Assembly: GCA_965218865.1 (NCBI GenBank)
Contig: CBDCME010000073.1
Coordinates: 124,001 to 188,000, forward strand
Origin: CBDCME01 sp965218865
GTDB lineage: Bacteria; Pseudomonadota; Alphaproteobacteria; JAAXGF01
DNA: 64,000 nucleotides
Reading direction: 5' to 3'
Position 1 is the first letter of the stretch; each line of letters starts with the position of its first letter. The notes under the pieces are model-generated. The model searched no databases, had not been told where the DNA came from, and worked only from the letters and a program-made list of their open reading frames with translations. The position numbers and the translations under genes are program-made. This document shows positions 29,263 to 37,225 of the stretch, piece by piece.

Positions 29263-30645
29263 TCAGGCCTCCAACGTTCTCGTTAGGATTTCCACCTCTT
29301 CCGCGAACGAGGCATCGCTCTGGCGCAGTTGCTCGACCCGCTTGATCGCGTGCATGACGGTCGTGTGATCCCGGCCACCGAACTTCCGGCCGATTTCGGG
29401 CAAGCTCCGGGCCGTCAGCTGTTTGGCCAGGTACATGGCGACTTGGCGGGGCCGCGCCACAACCCGGGCGCGGCGCGCCGAATGCATGTCCGCGACCCGA
29501 ATGCCGAAGTGCTCGGCGACGCGTTTCTGGATATCATCGATCGTAACCCGGCGATCGTTCGCGCGCAGGAGATCGTGCAAGAGCTCCTGGGTACCTTCGA
29601 GCGTGATCGCTCGGCCGACCAAAATCGCGTGGGCGATGACACGGTTGAGCGCGCCCTCGAGTTCGCGAACGTTCGAGGTGATCTTGTGGGCAAGAAACTC
29701 CAGTACCCGTCGCGGCAGCGGCCGAGTGCCCATCTGTTCCGCTTTTGACTGCAAAATTCCGAGCCTGAGCTCGTAATCAGTGGGGTGAATATCCGCGACC
29801 AGGCCCCAGCCGAGGCGCGAACGCAGCCTTTCCTCCATCCCGTCGAGGTCGGATGGGGAACAATCGCCAGTGATGATGAGCTGCCGGTTTCGATCGACGA
29901 GGGCATTGAACGTGTGGAAGAATTCCTCCTGGGTACTTTCCTTCCCACTGATAAATTGGACGTCGTCGATCATCAGCACGTCGACCGAGCGGAAGGACTC
30001 CTTGAAAGCCATCGTATTCTGATACCGCAACGCGCGAACGAACTGGTACATGAACTTTTCGGCGGAAAGATAGATTACGGGGCGTGTTGGGTCCCGCTCG
30101 CGGATATGCCAGGCGATGGCGTGCATGAGGTGGGTTTTGCCAAGACCGACGCCGCCATAAAGAAAAAGTGGATTGAAAGGCACTTTCTCAGCCTCGGCAA
30201 CCCGCCGCGCCGCGGCGTAGGCAAGTTCGTTCGATTTGCCGACAACGAAATTTTCGAAGGTGAACCGGGAATCGAGCGGGGCCCCGAGGTCTGCCGCATC
30301 TTCTTCTTTCCGGGGACGCTCAACCATGGCGGGAGCCAGATTCCCGACGGCCGGCGGTGGCACAGCGGTGGCGGGGGGATTGACCGCGAAATTGACACTG
30401 TGAATCGACGGTTCGACGCCGCGCCACAAGGCCCGGATTCGGTCGGCGTAACGTGAGGTTACCCATTCCCGCATGAATCGGGTCGGCGCGCCGATGGTGA
30501 CCTCGCCATTCTGAACGCTGGCCAAGGTAAGTGGTTGAAACCAGCTCTTGTAGGCTGCTTCCCCGAATTCCGCTCTCAGCCGACCGCGTACGCGGGCCCA
30601 TTTCTCGTCTGCCGCGGCGTCCGATCTTACTTCATCTTTCACCAT
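29263..30645 (-). CDS. dnaA: Chromosomal replication initiator DnaA
   Basis: 460 residues from ATG 30645. Domain I contains AYKSWFQPLTL. The AAA+ domain has Walker A YGGVGLGKTHLMHAI and Walker B VLMIDDVQFISGK. The C-terminal DnaA-box-binding helix-turn-helix is FGGRDHTTVMHAIKRVE. An upstream ATG at 30693 exists, but conservation begins near 30645. It is followed after 177 bp by dnaN. Confidence 0.96.
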   Translation of the reverse strand: MVKDEVRSDAAADEKWARVRGRLRAEFGEAAYKSWFQPLTLASVQNGEVTIGAPTRFMREWVTSRYADRIRALWRGVEPSIHSVNFAVNPPATAVPPPAVGNLAPAMVERPRKEEDAADLGAPLDSRFTFENFVVGKSNELAYAAARRVAEAEKVPFNPLFLYGGVGLGKTHLMHAIAWHIRERDPTRPVIYLSAEKFMYQFVRALRYQNTMAFKESFRSVDVLMIDDVQFISGKESTQEEFFHTFNALVDRNRQLIITGDCSPSDLDGMEERLRSRLGWGLVADIHPTDYELRLGILQSKAEQMGTRPLPRRVLEFLAHKITSNVRELEGALNRVIAHAILVGRAITLEGTQELLHDLLRANDRRVTIDDIQKRVAEHFGIRVADMHSARRARVVARPRQVAMYLAKQLTARSLPEIGRKFGGRDHTTVMHAIKRVEQLRQSDASFAEEVEILTRTLEA

Positions 30646-31125
30646 CGCCCACTCGTGCCTCAGCGAGAATGGCGGTCGATGCTTGGGTCGCAACCCTTAA
30701 TCGCTCGCCATGTCGTTACAGCGCTAACGATGAGCGAACCCCGTCCGAACCGCCAGCCCAGGTCAATCCGTAAGCGGGATACCGGAACGATACCGGTTGG
30801 TACGCTGGATCGCCCTGTCGCCGCGACGGTTCTCGTCCGCGCGAGCGCCAAATCCCCCCTTTGCCGCTGGAATTTCGTCCAGCGACCCAATGAACTCTTA
30901 ATTTTTATATGGGCGGATGCGCTCCCAGGCACCCGCGCTGACAATCAGATTAATCGTGCTTTGGTCCGCTGGCAACCGGATCGAAAGAGGAACGGAAAAA
31001 ATTTTTACCGGCTTGCCGGAAGCAACGACGATCGTGGAAAATGCCCCGAATACGGGGCTCTTGTTGAATGATTCCCCGTTAACTCCTTGATATGACGAAT
31101 TTTTGTCTCGGAACTGGTAAACACC
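30646..31125. other. dnaA-rpsT intergenic region, candidate origin vicinity
   Basis: 480 bp between dnaA and rpsT, a common location of promoters and sometimes the origin in alphaproteobacteria. I searched by eye for TTATCCACA-like DnaA boxes on both strands and found no good match. A short AT-rich patch (AATTTTTATATG, about 30900) is present. The origin is not proven to be here. Confidence 0.35.
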
Positions 31126-31401
31126 TTATTCGTGCACTAGATCCATATTGTGCAACCTAACGAAAAGCCGAGATGTCTTTCGAGATGCTGTGTTGCGGTG
31201 GATAATGCCCTTGGACACGCCTCGCGAAAGTTCCGCTTCGGCGGCCAGCAGCGCTTTTGTCGCATGATCCTTGTCGTCGCCGGCGATAGCCAGCTCGGCT
31301 TTCTTGACGATGGTCCTCAGCCGCGATTTTTGCGATCTGTTGATCACCGTACGTTTCAAGGTTTGGCGGATACGCTTTTTCGCCGAGAGGTGGTGGGCCA
31401 T
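31126..31401 (-). CDS. rpsT: 30S ribosomal protein S20
   Basis: 91 residues, highly basic, starting MAHHLSAKKRIRQTLKR at ATG 31401 after GGGAAGCCA. It shows the S20 repeat of Lys/Arg-rich helices and the block GIIHRNTASRKTSRL. The rpsT-dnaA neighbourhood is typical of Rhodospirillales and relatives. Confidence 0.95.
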   Translation of the reverse strand: MAHHLSAKKRIRQTLKRTVINRSQKSRLRTIVKKAELAIAGDDKDHATKALLAAEAELSRGVSKGIIHRNTASRKTSRLFVRLHNMDLVHE

Positions 31402-31490
31402 TGGCTTCCCAAAAAATTGCCGTCGCAACGGACGGAGGCACGTTTATATCGCCCCGAACCTCTTGGCGTCAATCGGCGCCTTAGGCGGGG

Positions 31491-32264
31491 TCATTTGTGG
31501 GAGAACGCCGGTTGGCGTTTCTCGACGAACGCGCTCATGCCTTCGCGCCGGTCGTCGGTGGCGAAGGCCGCGAAGGCGAGCTTGCGTTCCAAACCCACTC
31601 CGTCCTTAAGGGAGGTGCCGAAGGCGCCGTTGATCGATTCCTTGGCTATCTCGACGATGGGGCGTGACATCTCGGCAATGCGCTTGGCAATTTTCATCGT
31701 CTCGTCGATGAGATCGTCCGCAGGCACGACCCGGCTTACCAGACCTGCCCGTTCGGCTTCCTCCGCCTCCATGACGCGGCCGGTGAGAATCATGTCCATC
31801 GCCTTGGCCTTTCCAAGGGCACGGGTCAGCCTCTGGGTTCCGCCAGCGGCGGGAATGATGCCGATGGTAACCTCCGGCAAGCCGAACTTGGCCGTGTCCG
31901 CGGCGACGATGATGTCACACATCATCGCCAATTCGCAGCCGCCGCCCAGGGCATAGCCGGCAACGGCCGCGACGACGGGCTTGCGACAAGCTGAAAGCCG
32001 TTCCCAGGGCGTGAAGAATTCCCTGAAGGATGCCTTGGTGAAGTTCTTGTCGCGCATTTCGCCGACATCGGCGCCGGCGGCAAAGGCGCGACCTCTTCCG
32101 GTAACCACGATTACGGTAATCTCGTCGTTCGCTTCGAAGGCATCCAAAGCGGCGTTGAGATCGGCGAGCAGGGCCGAGGAAAGGGCATTGAGAACCTTTG
32201 GTCGATTCAAGGTAATGATTCCTATCCTGCCCTTGGTCTCGACAACGATAGTCTCGTAGGCCAT
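31491..32264 (-). CDS. Enoyl-CoA hydratase (crotonase family)
   Basis: 257 residues from ATG 32264 (MAYETIVVETKGRIGI) after GGGAGCG. It hydrates trans-2-enoyl-CoA in fatty acid or short-chain acyl-CoA breakdown. The oxyanion-hole segments are GRAFAAGADVGEM and GYALGGGCELAMMCD. The catalytic Glu residues fall in CELAMM and LPEVTIGIIPAAGGTQRL. Length is normal. It stands between rpsT and mutM as in many alphaproteobacteria. Confidence 0.9.
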   Translation of the reverse strand: MAYETIVVETKGRIGIITLNRPKVLNALSSALLADLNAALDAFEANDEITVIVVTGRGRAFAAGADVGEMRDKNFTKASFREFFTPWERLSACRKPVVAAVAGYALGGGCELAMMCDIIVAADTAKFGLPEVTIGIIPAAGGTQRLTRALGKAKAMDMILTGRVMEAEEAERAGLVSRVVPADDLIDETMKIAKRIAEMSRPIVEIAKESINGAFGTSLKDGVGLERKLAFAAFATDDRREGMSAFVEKRQPAFSHK

Positions 32265-32303
32265 GGCATCGCTCCCTTGGGTCATCGGTGCGGGCGTCCG
32301 CCG

Positions 32304-32666
32304 TCAGCGCGGCGATAGCGTGAAACGGACGACCGCTGTTCCATCGTGTTCCGTGAAGGCGATTCTGAGGATTTCGCCCTCGCGTGTAAATTCGAGATTA
32401 TCCTGATGCCGCCATCCGAGTTGGGGCAGGGTGGCACGGTAGAAATCGGTCACCGCCTGGCGCGAAACCGGGCCGCTTGCGTAGGCTTCGACGATTCGTC
32501 CGTCCGGTTTGTCGAACATCAACGCCGATCCGGTGTCCTCCGAAAGTCCGGCCATCAGGGGCAGATCGGCGATCCCGGCGATGAAGGTGTCTTCCGCGGC
32601 GCTGGCCGACAGCCACACGGGCACCAAGAGCCAGCAAAAAAATTGTCTGAAGCGATTGAGCATCAT
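32304..32666 (-). CDS. Secreted hypothetical protein
   Basis: 120 residues from ATG 32666. The N-terminus looks like a signal peptide (basic MMLNRFRQ, then FFCWLLVPVWLSASAAED with a likely cleavage after ASA). The mature part has GRIVEAYASGPVSRQAVTDFY followed by LPQLGWR and a strand-rich end. That layout resembles small periplasmic proteins found beside mutM or the crotonase gene in this class. No function can be assigned. It lies 20 bp downstream of mutM on the same strand. Confidence 0.6.
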   Translation of the reverse strand: MMLNRFRQFFCWLLVPVWLSASAAEDTFIAGIADLPLMAGLSEDTGSALMFDKPDGRIVEAYASGPVSRQAVTDFYRATLPQLGWRHQDNLEFTREGEILRIAFTEHDGTAVVRFTLSPR

Positions 32667-32686
32667 GACGGCCTCCCCGGCCGTGA

Positions 32687-33517
32687 CTAGCGCTGCCGCC
32701 GCGGGCAGAAGAAGGTGGCGCGCCCGGATTGGACGATCCGGCGCACCGCACCGCCGCAGAAACAGTCCGGACAAGGACTTCCCTCGCGGCCGTAAACGGC
32801 GAACCGGTGCTGGAAATACCCCATTTCCCCCGTCGTTTGGAGGTAGTCCCTGAGGCTCGATCCACCGGCGGCGATCGCCTCGAGGAGCACCGCCCGCACC
32901 GCTGACGCCAAACGATCGGCACGCTTGCCCACGACTGTTCCGGCCATTCGGCGGGGCGAGATACGGGCCCGATACAGACTTTCGCAAGTGTAAATGTTTC
33001 CCAGGCCCGCGACCACCCGCTGGTCGAGAAGCGCGGATTTGATCGGGGTTCGTTTTCCGGCCAGGGCGGCGGCCAGGGTCCCGCCCCCGAAACCTTCGTC
33101 GAGTGGTTCCGGGCCGAGATCGGCGAGCAGGGGATGACGGAATACGCGGTTGCCCTCGACCAGGGTCAGCAAGCCAAATCTGCGAACGTCGTTGAATGCG
33201 ATCGAGGCGCCGTCGTCCGTATGGAGGACGACGTGATCGTGGCGGTCGGTTGTGGCTCTTTGGCCCTCGTGAATGACCAGCCGGCCCGACATCCCGAGAT
33301 GGGCGAGCATGACTGTCGCGTCATCCAGGTGGACGAGGATGTATTTTGCCCGCCGACTGACGCGTTCCACCCGCTGGCCGATCAGCCGCGGCGCCAGGTC
33401 CTTCGGCAGGGGAATGCGAAGGTTCTTTCGGTGTTGCTCGACGCGGACGAACCTGCGGCCGCGCAATCTGCGCGACAAGCCCCGGCAAACCGTTTCCACC
33501 TCCGGCAATTCGGGCAT
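32687..33517 (-). CDS. mutM: Formamidopyrimidine-DNA glycosylase
   Basis: Removes oxidised purines such as 8-oxoguanine and cuts the resulting abasic site. 276 residues from ATG 33517. The N-terminal PELPEVE provides the catalytic Pro and Glu. The H2TH region contains QRVVAGLGNIYTCESLY. The C-terminal zinc finger begins CPDC and continues to GRATFFCPRRQR. The fourth Cys, normally in CPRCQ, is Arg here, so zinc binding should be impaired unless the base calls are wrong. Otherwise complete. Confidence 0.92.
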   Translation of the reverse strand: MPELPEVETVCRGLSRRLRGRRFVRVEQHRKNLRIPLPKDLAPRLIGQRVERVSRRAKYILVHLDDATVMLAHLGMSGRLVIHEGQRATTDRHDHVVLHTDDGASIAFNDVRRFGLLTLVEGNRVFRHPLLADLGPEPLDEGFGGGTLAAALAGKRTPIKSALLDQRVVAGLGNIYTCESLYRARISPRRMAGTVVGKRADRLASAVRAVLLEAIAAGGSSLRDYLQTTGEMGYFQHRFAVYGREGSPCPDCFCGGAVRRIVQSGRATFFCPRRQR

Positions 33518-33644
33518 GACGGCGTAAGGTAGCGCCGATTGTGGTGCTGCGCTATGTTGCGAATGGTGTTTCGCCCGGACCAGCGGCGATCGATCGGGGT
33601 GGCGGCGGACGAATTCGTAGCCATCGTCCGGCATCGACCGCGCC

Positions 33645-34412
33645 ATGGATATTCCCCGTCCCATGACCTCTGAAGACGCTCATTTCGGTTTTCGCAAGGT
33701 CGCGTCCGGTGAGAAGGCGCGTCTGGTGCGGGACGTATTTGCCCGGGTCGCGAACCGTTACGATCTCATGAACGACGTAATGAGCGGTGGTATTCATCGT
33801 CTCTGGAAGGCGGACATGATCACCTGGCTTCGGCCCCGCCGCGGTCAACGAATTATCGACGTCGCCGGCGGCACCGGCGATATCGCTTCGCGTCTCTACG
33901 AGAGGGTCGGCGGCGCGGGCGGACGAATCGTGGTTTGCGACGCCAGCGAGGAAATGGTTGCCCTGGGCCGGGACCGCGTCCTTGACGGCGGTGTTTGCAC
34001 GGGCATCGAGTGGGTCCGCGGCGACGCCGAATCGCTTCCCTTCGGGGATTCGACGTTCGACGCCTACACGATCGCCTTCGGCATCCGCAACCTGACACGC
34101 ATCGAGCGGGCCCTGGCGGAGGCGCGGCGCGTGTTGACGCCGGGAGGCCGGTTTCTGTGCCTGGAGTTCGGGCGTTTCGCTCTGTCCGGCCTATCGGCCC
34201 TGTACGACTTTTATTCATTCAAAATCGTGCCCCGCATCGGCGAGATCGTTGCCGGCGACCGCGCGGCTTACCAGTACCTTGTCGAAAGCATCCGCCGTTT
34301 TCCGGACCAGAGGCGTTTCGCGGCGATGATTGCCGAGGCGGGCCTGGGAAACGTCGGCTATCGCGATCTCAGCGGGGGCATCGCCGTCCTTCATTCGGCG
34401 TGGCGCGTTTGA
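33645..34412 (+). CDS. ubiE: Ubiquinone/menaquinone biosynthesis C-methyltransferase
   Basis: SAM-dependent C-methylation of the quinone ring precursor. About 255 residues from ATG 33645; ATG 33663 is an alternative start. Family blocks: FGFRKVASGEKARLVRDVF, ANRYDLMNDVMSGGIHRLWK, the SAM motif IIDVAGGTGDIASRL, IAFGIRNLTR and a C-terminal SGGIAVLHSAWRV. It lies divergent from mutM and 4 bp upstream of ubiB. Confidence 0.95.
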   Translation: MDIPRPMTSEDAHFGFRKVASGEKARLVRDVFARVANRYDLMNDVMSGGIHRLWKADMITWLRPRRGQRIIDVAGGTGDIASRLYERVGGAGGRIVVCDASEEMVALGRDRVLDGGVCTGIEWVRGDAESLPFGDSTFDAYTIAFGIRNLTRIERALAEARRVLTPGGRFLCLEFGRFALSGLSALYDFYSFKIVPRIGEIVAGDRAAYQYLVESIRRFPDQRRFAAMIAEAGLGNVGYRDLSGGIAVLHSAWRV

Positions 34413-34416
34413 AGCG

Positions 34417-35958
34417 ATGATTCGCGCTCTGCGCTATCTCTGCCGTCTGCTCGGAATTGCCCGCGTCCTGGCCCGCCACGACGCCCTTTTCGCCCTCGAA
34501 CGCCTCGGCGTGATCACGCCGCCGATGTCCCTAGTTCGCCTGTTTCGGCGTCGCCAGGCGGAGGGGCGGCCGGGCCGTCGATTGGCCGAGTCATTGCACG
34601 GGATGGGCCCGATTTTCGTCAAGTTCGGCCAGGCGCTGTCGACCCGCCCCGATCTTGTCGGGGAAAATATCGTGGCCGAGCTTTCGAACCTGCGCGACCG
34701 TCTGCCACCATTCGCGGCCGAAGCCGCGCGGGCGACGATCGAGGCCGAGCTCAAGGCCCCGGTCGATACGCTTTTCGCCCATTTCGATGAAACCCCCGTG
34801 GCCGCGGCCTCGATCGCCCAGGTCCACCGGGCCACGACCAGCGAGGGGCGCGCCGTGGCGGTGAAAGTATTGCGGCCGGAGATCGAGGAGGCGTTCGCCC
34901 GCGATCTCGGCTTGTTCTACTGGCTGGCGGAAATGATCGAGCGGACCCAACCGGACTGGCGCCGACTCCGTCCGGTCGAGGTGGTTTCGACCCTTGCCCG
35001 GTCGATCAAGGTCGAAATGGACATGAGCCTGGAGGCGGCCGCGGCTTCCGAGCTGCGCGAGAACGTCGCCGGGGACGACGGCTTTCGTGTTCCCGAGGTC
35101 GACTGGCGGCGCACGGCTAGGCGGGTCCTGACGCTTGATTTCGTCGCCGGAATCCCGATCGACGATCGTGAGCGCCTCCTCGCGGCCGGACATGACCTCG
35201 ACGCGATCCTCGCCAAGGCGGCCCGGACAATTTTCAATCAGGCGATCCGGGACGGTTTCTTTCACGCCGATCTGCATCCCGGGAATCTCTTCGTCGACGA
35301 GGCCGGCGACGTCGTCGCCGTCGACTTCGGCATCATGGGCCGGCTCGACCGCAAGACTCGGCGCTATCTGGCCAAAATGCTGCTGGGTTTCCTGGGGCGT
35401 GATTATCTCCGCGTCGCCGAGGTCCATTTCGAGGCCGGATACGTTCCCCGGGACCAGTCCGTCTCCGCCTTCATGCAAGTATGTCGTGCCATCGGCGAGC
35501 CGATCCTCGGCCGGCCCCTGAACGAAATCTCGTTGGCCCGATTATTGGCTCAGCTGTTCCCGTGTCACCGGGGACTTCGCCATGGAGACCCACCCCAGCT
35601 CCTGCTGCTGCAGAAAAACCTGCTCTTGGTCGAGGGCATCGGACGGACCCTGAATCCGGACCTCAACCTGTGGCAGCTCGCGCAACCGCTGATCGAGGAC
35701 TGGGTCAGTGCCAACCTGAGCCCGGAGGCGCGCCTGCGCGAAGGGGTCGAGGAAGGCCTGACGGTGCTTCAGCGCCTGCCGAAGCTCGCTTCCGATGCCG
35801 AGGCCGCGTTGGCGCGGGTCTCGGAGGGGGGTTTGAGGTTGCACCCGGAAACCGTGGCCCAGCTCGCCCAGGCCAAGACGGGCCAGCGACGGGGACAGAC
35901 AATCCTTTGGCTCGCCGTCGCGGTCGGGATCCTGGCCGGCGCGGTGCTGGTTTTATAG
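34417..35958 (+). CDS. ubiB: UbiB-family protein of ubiquinone biosynthesis (locally garbled)
   Basis: Atypical kinase-like ATPase needed for ubiquinone synthesis. 513 residues. The family motif KFGQALSTRPD near residue 70 and the Ala-rich loop AAASIAQVH are present, as are DGFFHADLHPGNLFV and the DFG equivalent VAVDFGIMGRL. Two hydrophobic C-terminal helices end the protein (ILWLAVAVGILAGAVLVL). Residues about 382-392 (PCHRGLRHGDP) do not fit the family. Deleting one base at about 35560 and adding one at about 35592 gives FRVTGDFAMETHPQ, which does. The changes compensate, so the frame stays open. Confidence 0.9.
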   Translation: MIRALRYLCRLLGIARVLARHDALFALERLGVITPPMSLVRLFRRRQAEGRPGRRLAESLHGMGPIFVKFGQALSTRPDLVGENIVAELSNLRDRLPPFAAEAARATIEAELKAPVDTLFAHFDETPVAAASIAQVHRATTSEGRAVAVKVLRPEIEEAFARDLGLFYWLAEMIERTQPDWRRLRPVEVVSTLARSIKVEMDMSLEAAAASELRENVAGDDGFRVPEVDWRRTARRVLTLDFVAGIPIDDRERLLAAGHDLDAILAKAARTIFNQAIRDGFFHADLHPGNLFVDEAGDVVAVDFGIMGRLDRKTRRYLAKMLLGFLGRDYLRVAEVHFEAGYVPRDQSVSAFMQVCRAIGEPILGRPLNEISLARLLAQLFPCHRGLRHGDPPQLLLLQKNLLLVEGIGRTLNPDLNLWQLAQPLIEDWVSANLSPEARLREGVEEGLTVLQRLPKLASDAEAALARVSEGGLRLHPETVAQLAQAKTGQRRGQTILWLAVAVGILAGAVLVL

Positions 35959-36435
35959 CCGCGGTCCCGGCCGCCGAGTTATCCGGCCTCCGGCGCCTTC
36001 GGGGCCGCTTCTCCGGTGCTCGCCGGCGGTTTGGCCGGTCCAGCCGCTGATCCCTGCTTGCCGGCGGGACCCTTGGGCCCCGACGGTCCCGGGGGCTCCC
36101 TGTTCGCCGGGATCTCCCTTCGGTCCCGGGGGGCCGGGACGCCCGCGTGTGCCCGGCTCGCCCCTCTCGCCCTGGGGCCCCGGGTCGCCCGTGTCGCCTC
36201 TCCTTTCGCCCATCCGGCCGGTCATGAGGCCGAACAATAGGATGGGCACCGTCAAAAGCATGACGTAAACGGCGCTATCATCGACGCCGGCGACCCTCTT
36301 GACCAAGAATATGACCACGATGCCGAACAGCACGTAGGCGCCTGAAACCACGAGCGCCTTCTTTTCGTTGGCTCCGAATTTGGCCGGGATCAAGCTGGAA
36401 AGCTTCGATTGCGGCTCGTTTTCGTTGTCCGTCAT
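35953..36435 (-). CDS. Membrane protein with collagen-like Gly-X-Y repeats
   Basis: 160 residues from ATG 36435, preceded by AGGAG. A short polar N-terminus is followed by two transmembrane helices (ALVVSGAYVLFGIVVIFLV and YVMLLTVPILLFGLMTG). Then come about a dozen Gly-X-Y triplets beginning GDTGDPGPQGERGEPG. After GTVGAQG the repeat is lost. Shifting one base at GGGGCCC (about 36078) gives PKGPAGKQGSAAGPAKPPAS, which continues the pattern to a TAA near 35980, so the last part is probably frameshifted. Function unknown; its tail overlaps the ubiB end by 6 bp on the other strand. Confidence 0.65.
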   Translation of the reverse strand: MTDNENEPQSKLSSLIPAKFGANEKKALVVSGAYVLFGIVVIFLVKRVAGVDDSAVYVMLLTVPILLFGLMTGRMGERRGDTGDPGPQGERGEPGTRGRPGPPGPKGDPGEQGAPGTVGAQGSRRQAGISGWTGQTAGEHRRSGPEGAGGRITRRPGPRL

Positions 36436-36591
36436 GAGGCGATCTCCTACCGTCCCGCGGCGCCGCCCACGCCGGAAATCGGCGGCAACGCCCGAAAGCT
36501 TGTGTTTGTAGCCGATTGCCGGGAGGGCGCCAAGATTTTCCCTCCCTTTCCGGGGCCTGAAATTTCGGACCGTGAGAGCGGGCGTCGGAAC

Positions 36592-36619
36592 AAAAAAGTG
36601 GGACCGGAAAACCGGTCCC
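36592..36619 (-). terminator. Intrinsic terminator of sRNA unit 1
   Basis: GGGACCGG-UUUU-CCGGUCCC hairpin (36600..36619) followed on the minus strand by AC and six U. Confidence 0.8.
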
Positions 36620-36685
36620 AAGTTGGGGATTGAGGGAGGACACCACTTTCGTGGTAGGCCGAGGTTTAGCAATTTTCCGGTGCGG
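36592..36685 (-). ncRNA. Candidate small RNA, unit 1 of tandem array
   Basis: Read on the minus strand: AAAATTGCTAAACCTCGGCC, then a hairpin ACCAC-GAAA-GUGGU (36642..36655) capped by a GNRA tetraloop, then unpaired UCCUCCCU, then a terminator. The CCUCC could pair with Shine-Dalgarno sequences, as in known alphaproteobacterial CUCC-motif small RNAs. No open reading frame with a start and ribosome binding site fits. The 5' end is a guess. A near copy is unit 2. Confidence 0.6.
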
Positions 36686-36739
36686 AAAGCTGTGTCCCCT
36701 ATCACATCCCGACGGAAATTAACCATTTTCGCGCCATGA

Positions 36740-36776
36740 CGTGACGGCCGACACAGGCTTCGTGAACTTTGTCACG
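36740..36776. promoter_or_regulatory. Two tandem CRP-like dyads upstream of sRNA unit 1
   Basis: CGTGA-N6-ACACA at 36740..36755 and CGTGA-N6-TCACG at 36761..36776, 21 bp apart. The nearer one starts 79 bp from the conserved GAG (36661) of unit 1, exactly as in unit 2. Confidence 0.5.
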
Positions 36777-36835
36777 TCCTCCCGCTTTCAGGGGGTTGTT
36801 CGGGGCGATCGGATGATCGTCCGCGGCGGCGGCAC

Positions 36836-36862
36836 AAAAAAAAGGGACCGAAGATCGGTCCC
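36836..36862 (-). terminator. Intrinsic terminator of sRNA unit 2
   Basis: GGGACCGA-UCU-UCGGUCCC followed on the minus strand directly by eight U. Confidence 0.85.
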
Positions 36863-36925
36863 GAGTAGGGGAATAGGGAGGACACCACTTTCGTGGTAGG
36901 CCGAGGTTTAGCAATTTTTCCGCCG
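36836..36925 (-). ncRNA. Candidate small RNA, unit 2 of tandem array
   Basis: The segment from AATTGCTAAACC to UCCUCCCU is identical to unit 1, including the GAAA-capped hairpin. The spacer before the terminator differs (AUUCCCCUACUC), and so do the terminator loop and lower stem. Conservation of the two halves with a variable spacer suggests selection for the hairpin and the CUCC motif. Confidence 0.6.
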
Positions 36926-36981
36926 CGCGATCTGTACCCGCCGTCACGTTCGCCGGAAACATGGCGGCTATCGCGCCAGCA

Positions 36982-37018
36982 TGTGACGGTTCTCACATGT
37001 TTGGTGATATCCGTCACA
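36982..37018. promoter_or_regulatory. Two tandem CRP-like dyads upstream of sRNA unit 2
   Basis: TGTGA-N6-TCACA at 36982..36997 is a perfect match to the CRP consensus half-sites and spacing. GGTGA-N6-TCACA at 37003..37018 has one mismatch. The centres are 21 bp apart, two helical turns. Confidence 0.6.
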
Positions 37019-37087
37019 TTTCGTGTGAATGCTCGTGCCGGCGGTGGGGCGATCGATATGGACCGGCCGGGCATCCGCCGGGTGGTT

Positions 37088-37117
37088 AAAAACATTCGGG
37101 ACCGAAAACCGGTCCCG
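37088..37117 (-). terminator. Intrinsic terminator of sRNA unit 3
   Basis: CGGGACCG-GUUUU-CGGUCCCG followed on the minus strand by AAUGUUUUU. Confidence 0.75.
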
Positions 37118-37215
37118 AGCAGGATTTTGGGGAAACCACCGTGGCTAGGGGGATAACCACCGTGGGTAAATGGGGAATCCACTGTCGTGGTATGCCGAGA
37201 TATGGCGCTTGTTCG
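37088..37215 (-). ncRNA. Candidate small RNA, unit 3 (diverged)
   Basis: A longer relative: it keeps CUCGGCAUACCACGACAGUGG at the 5' side and a terminator of the same sequence family. In place of the single CUCC spacer it carries two copies of CCACGGUGGUU, each followed by a C-rich stretch (AUCCCCC and UCCCC). The first hairpin loop is GACA instead of GAAA. Confidence 0.5.
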
Positions 37216-37225
37216 GAGCGAGTTC

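Noticed and set aside
36592..37215. CRISPR array
   Set aside because: Three repeat units of about 240 bp with terminators and promoter-like sites, far too long and few for CRISPR repeats and spacers.
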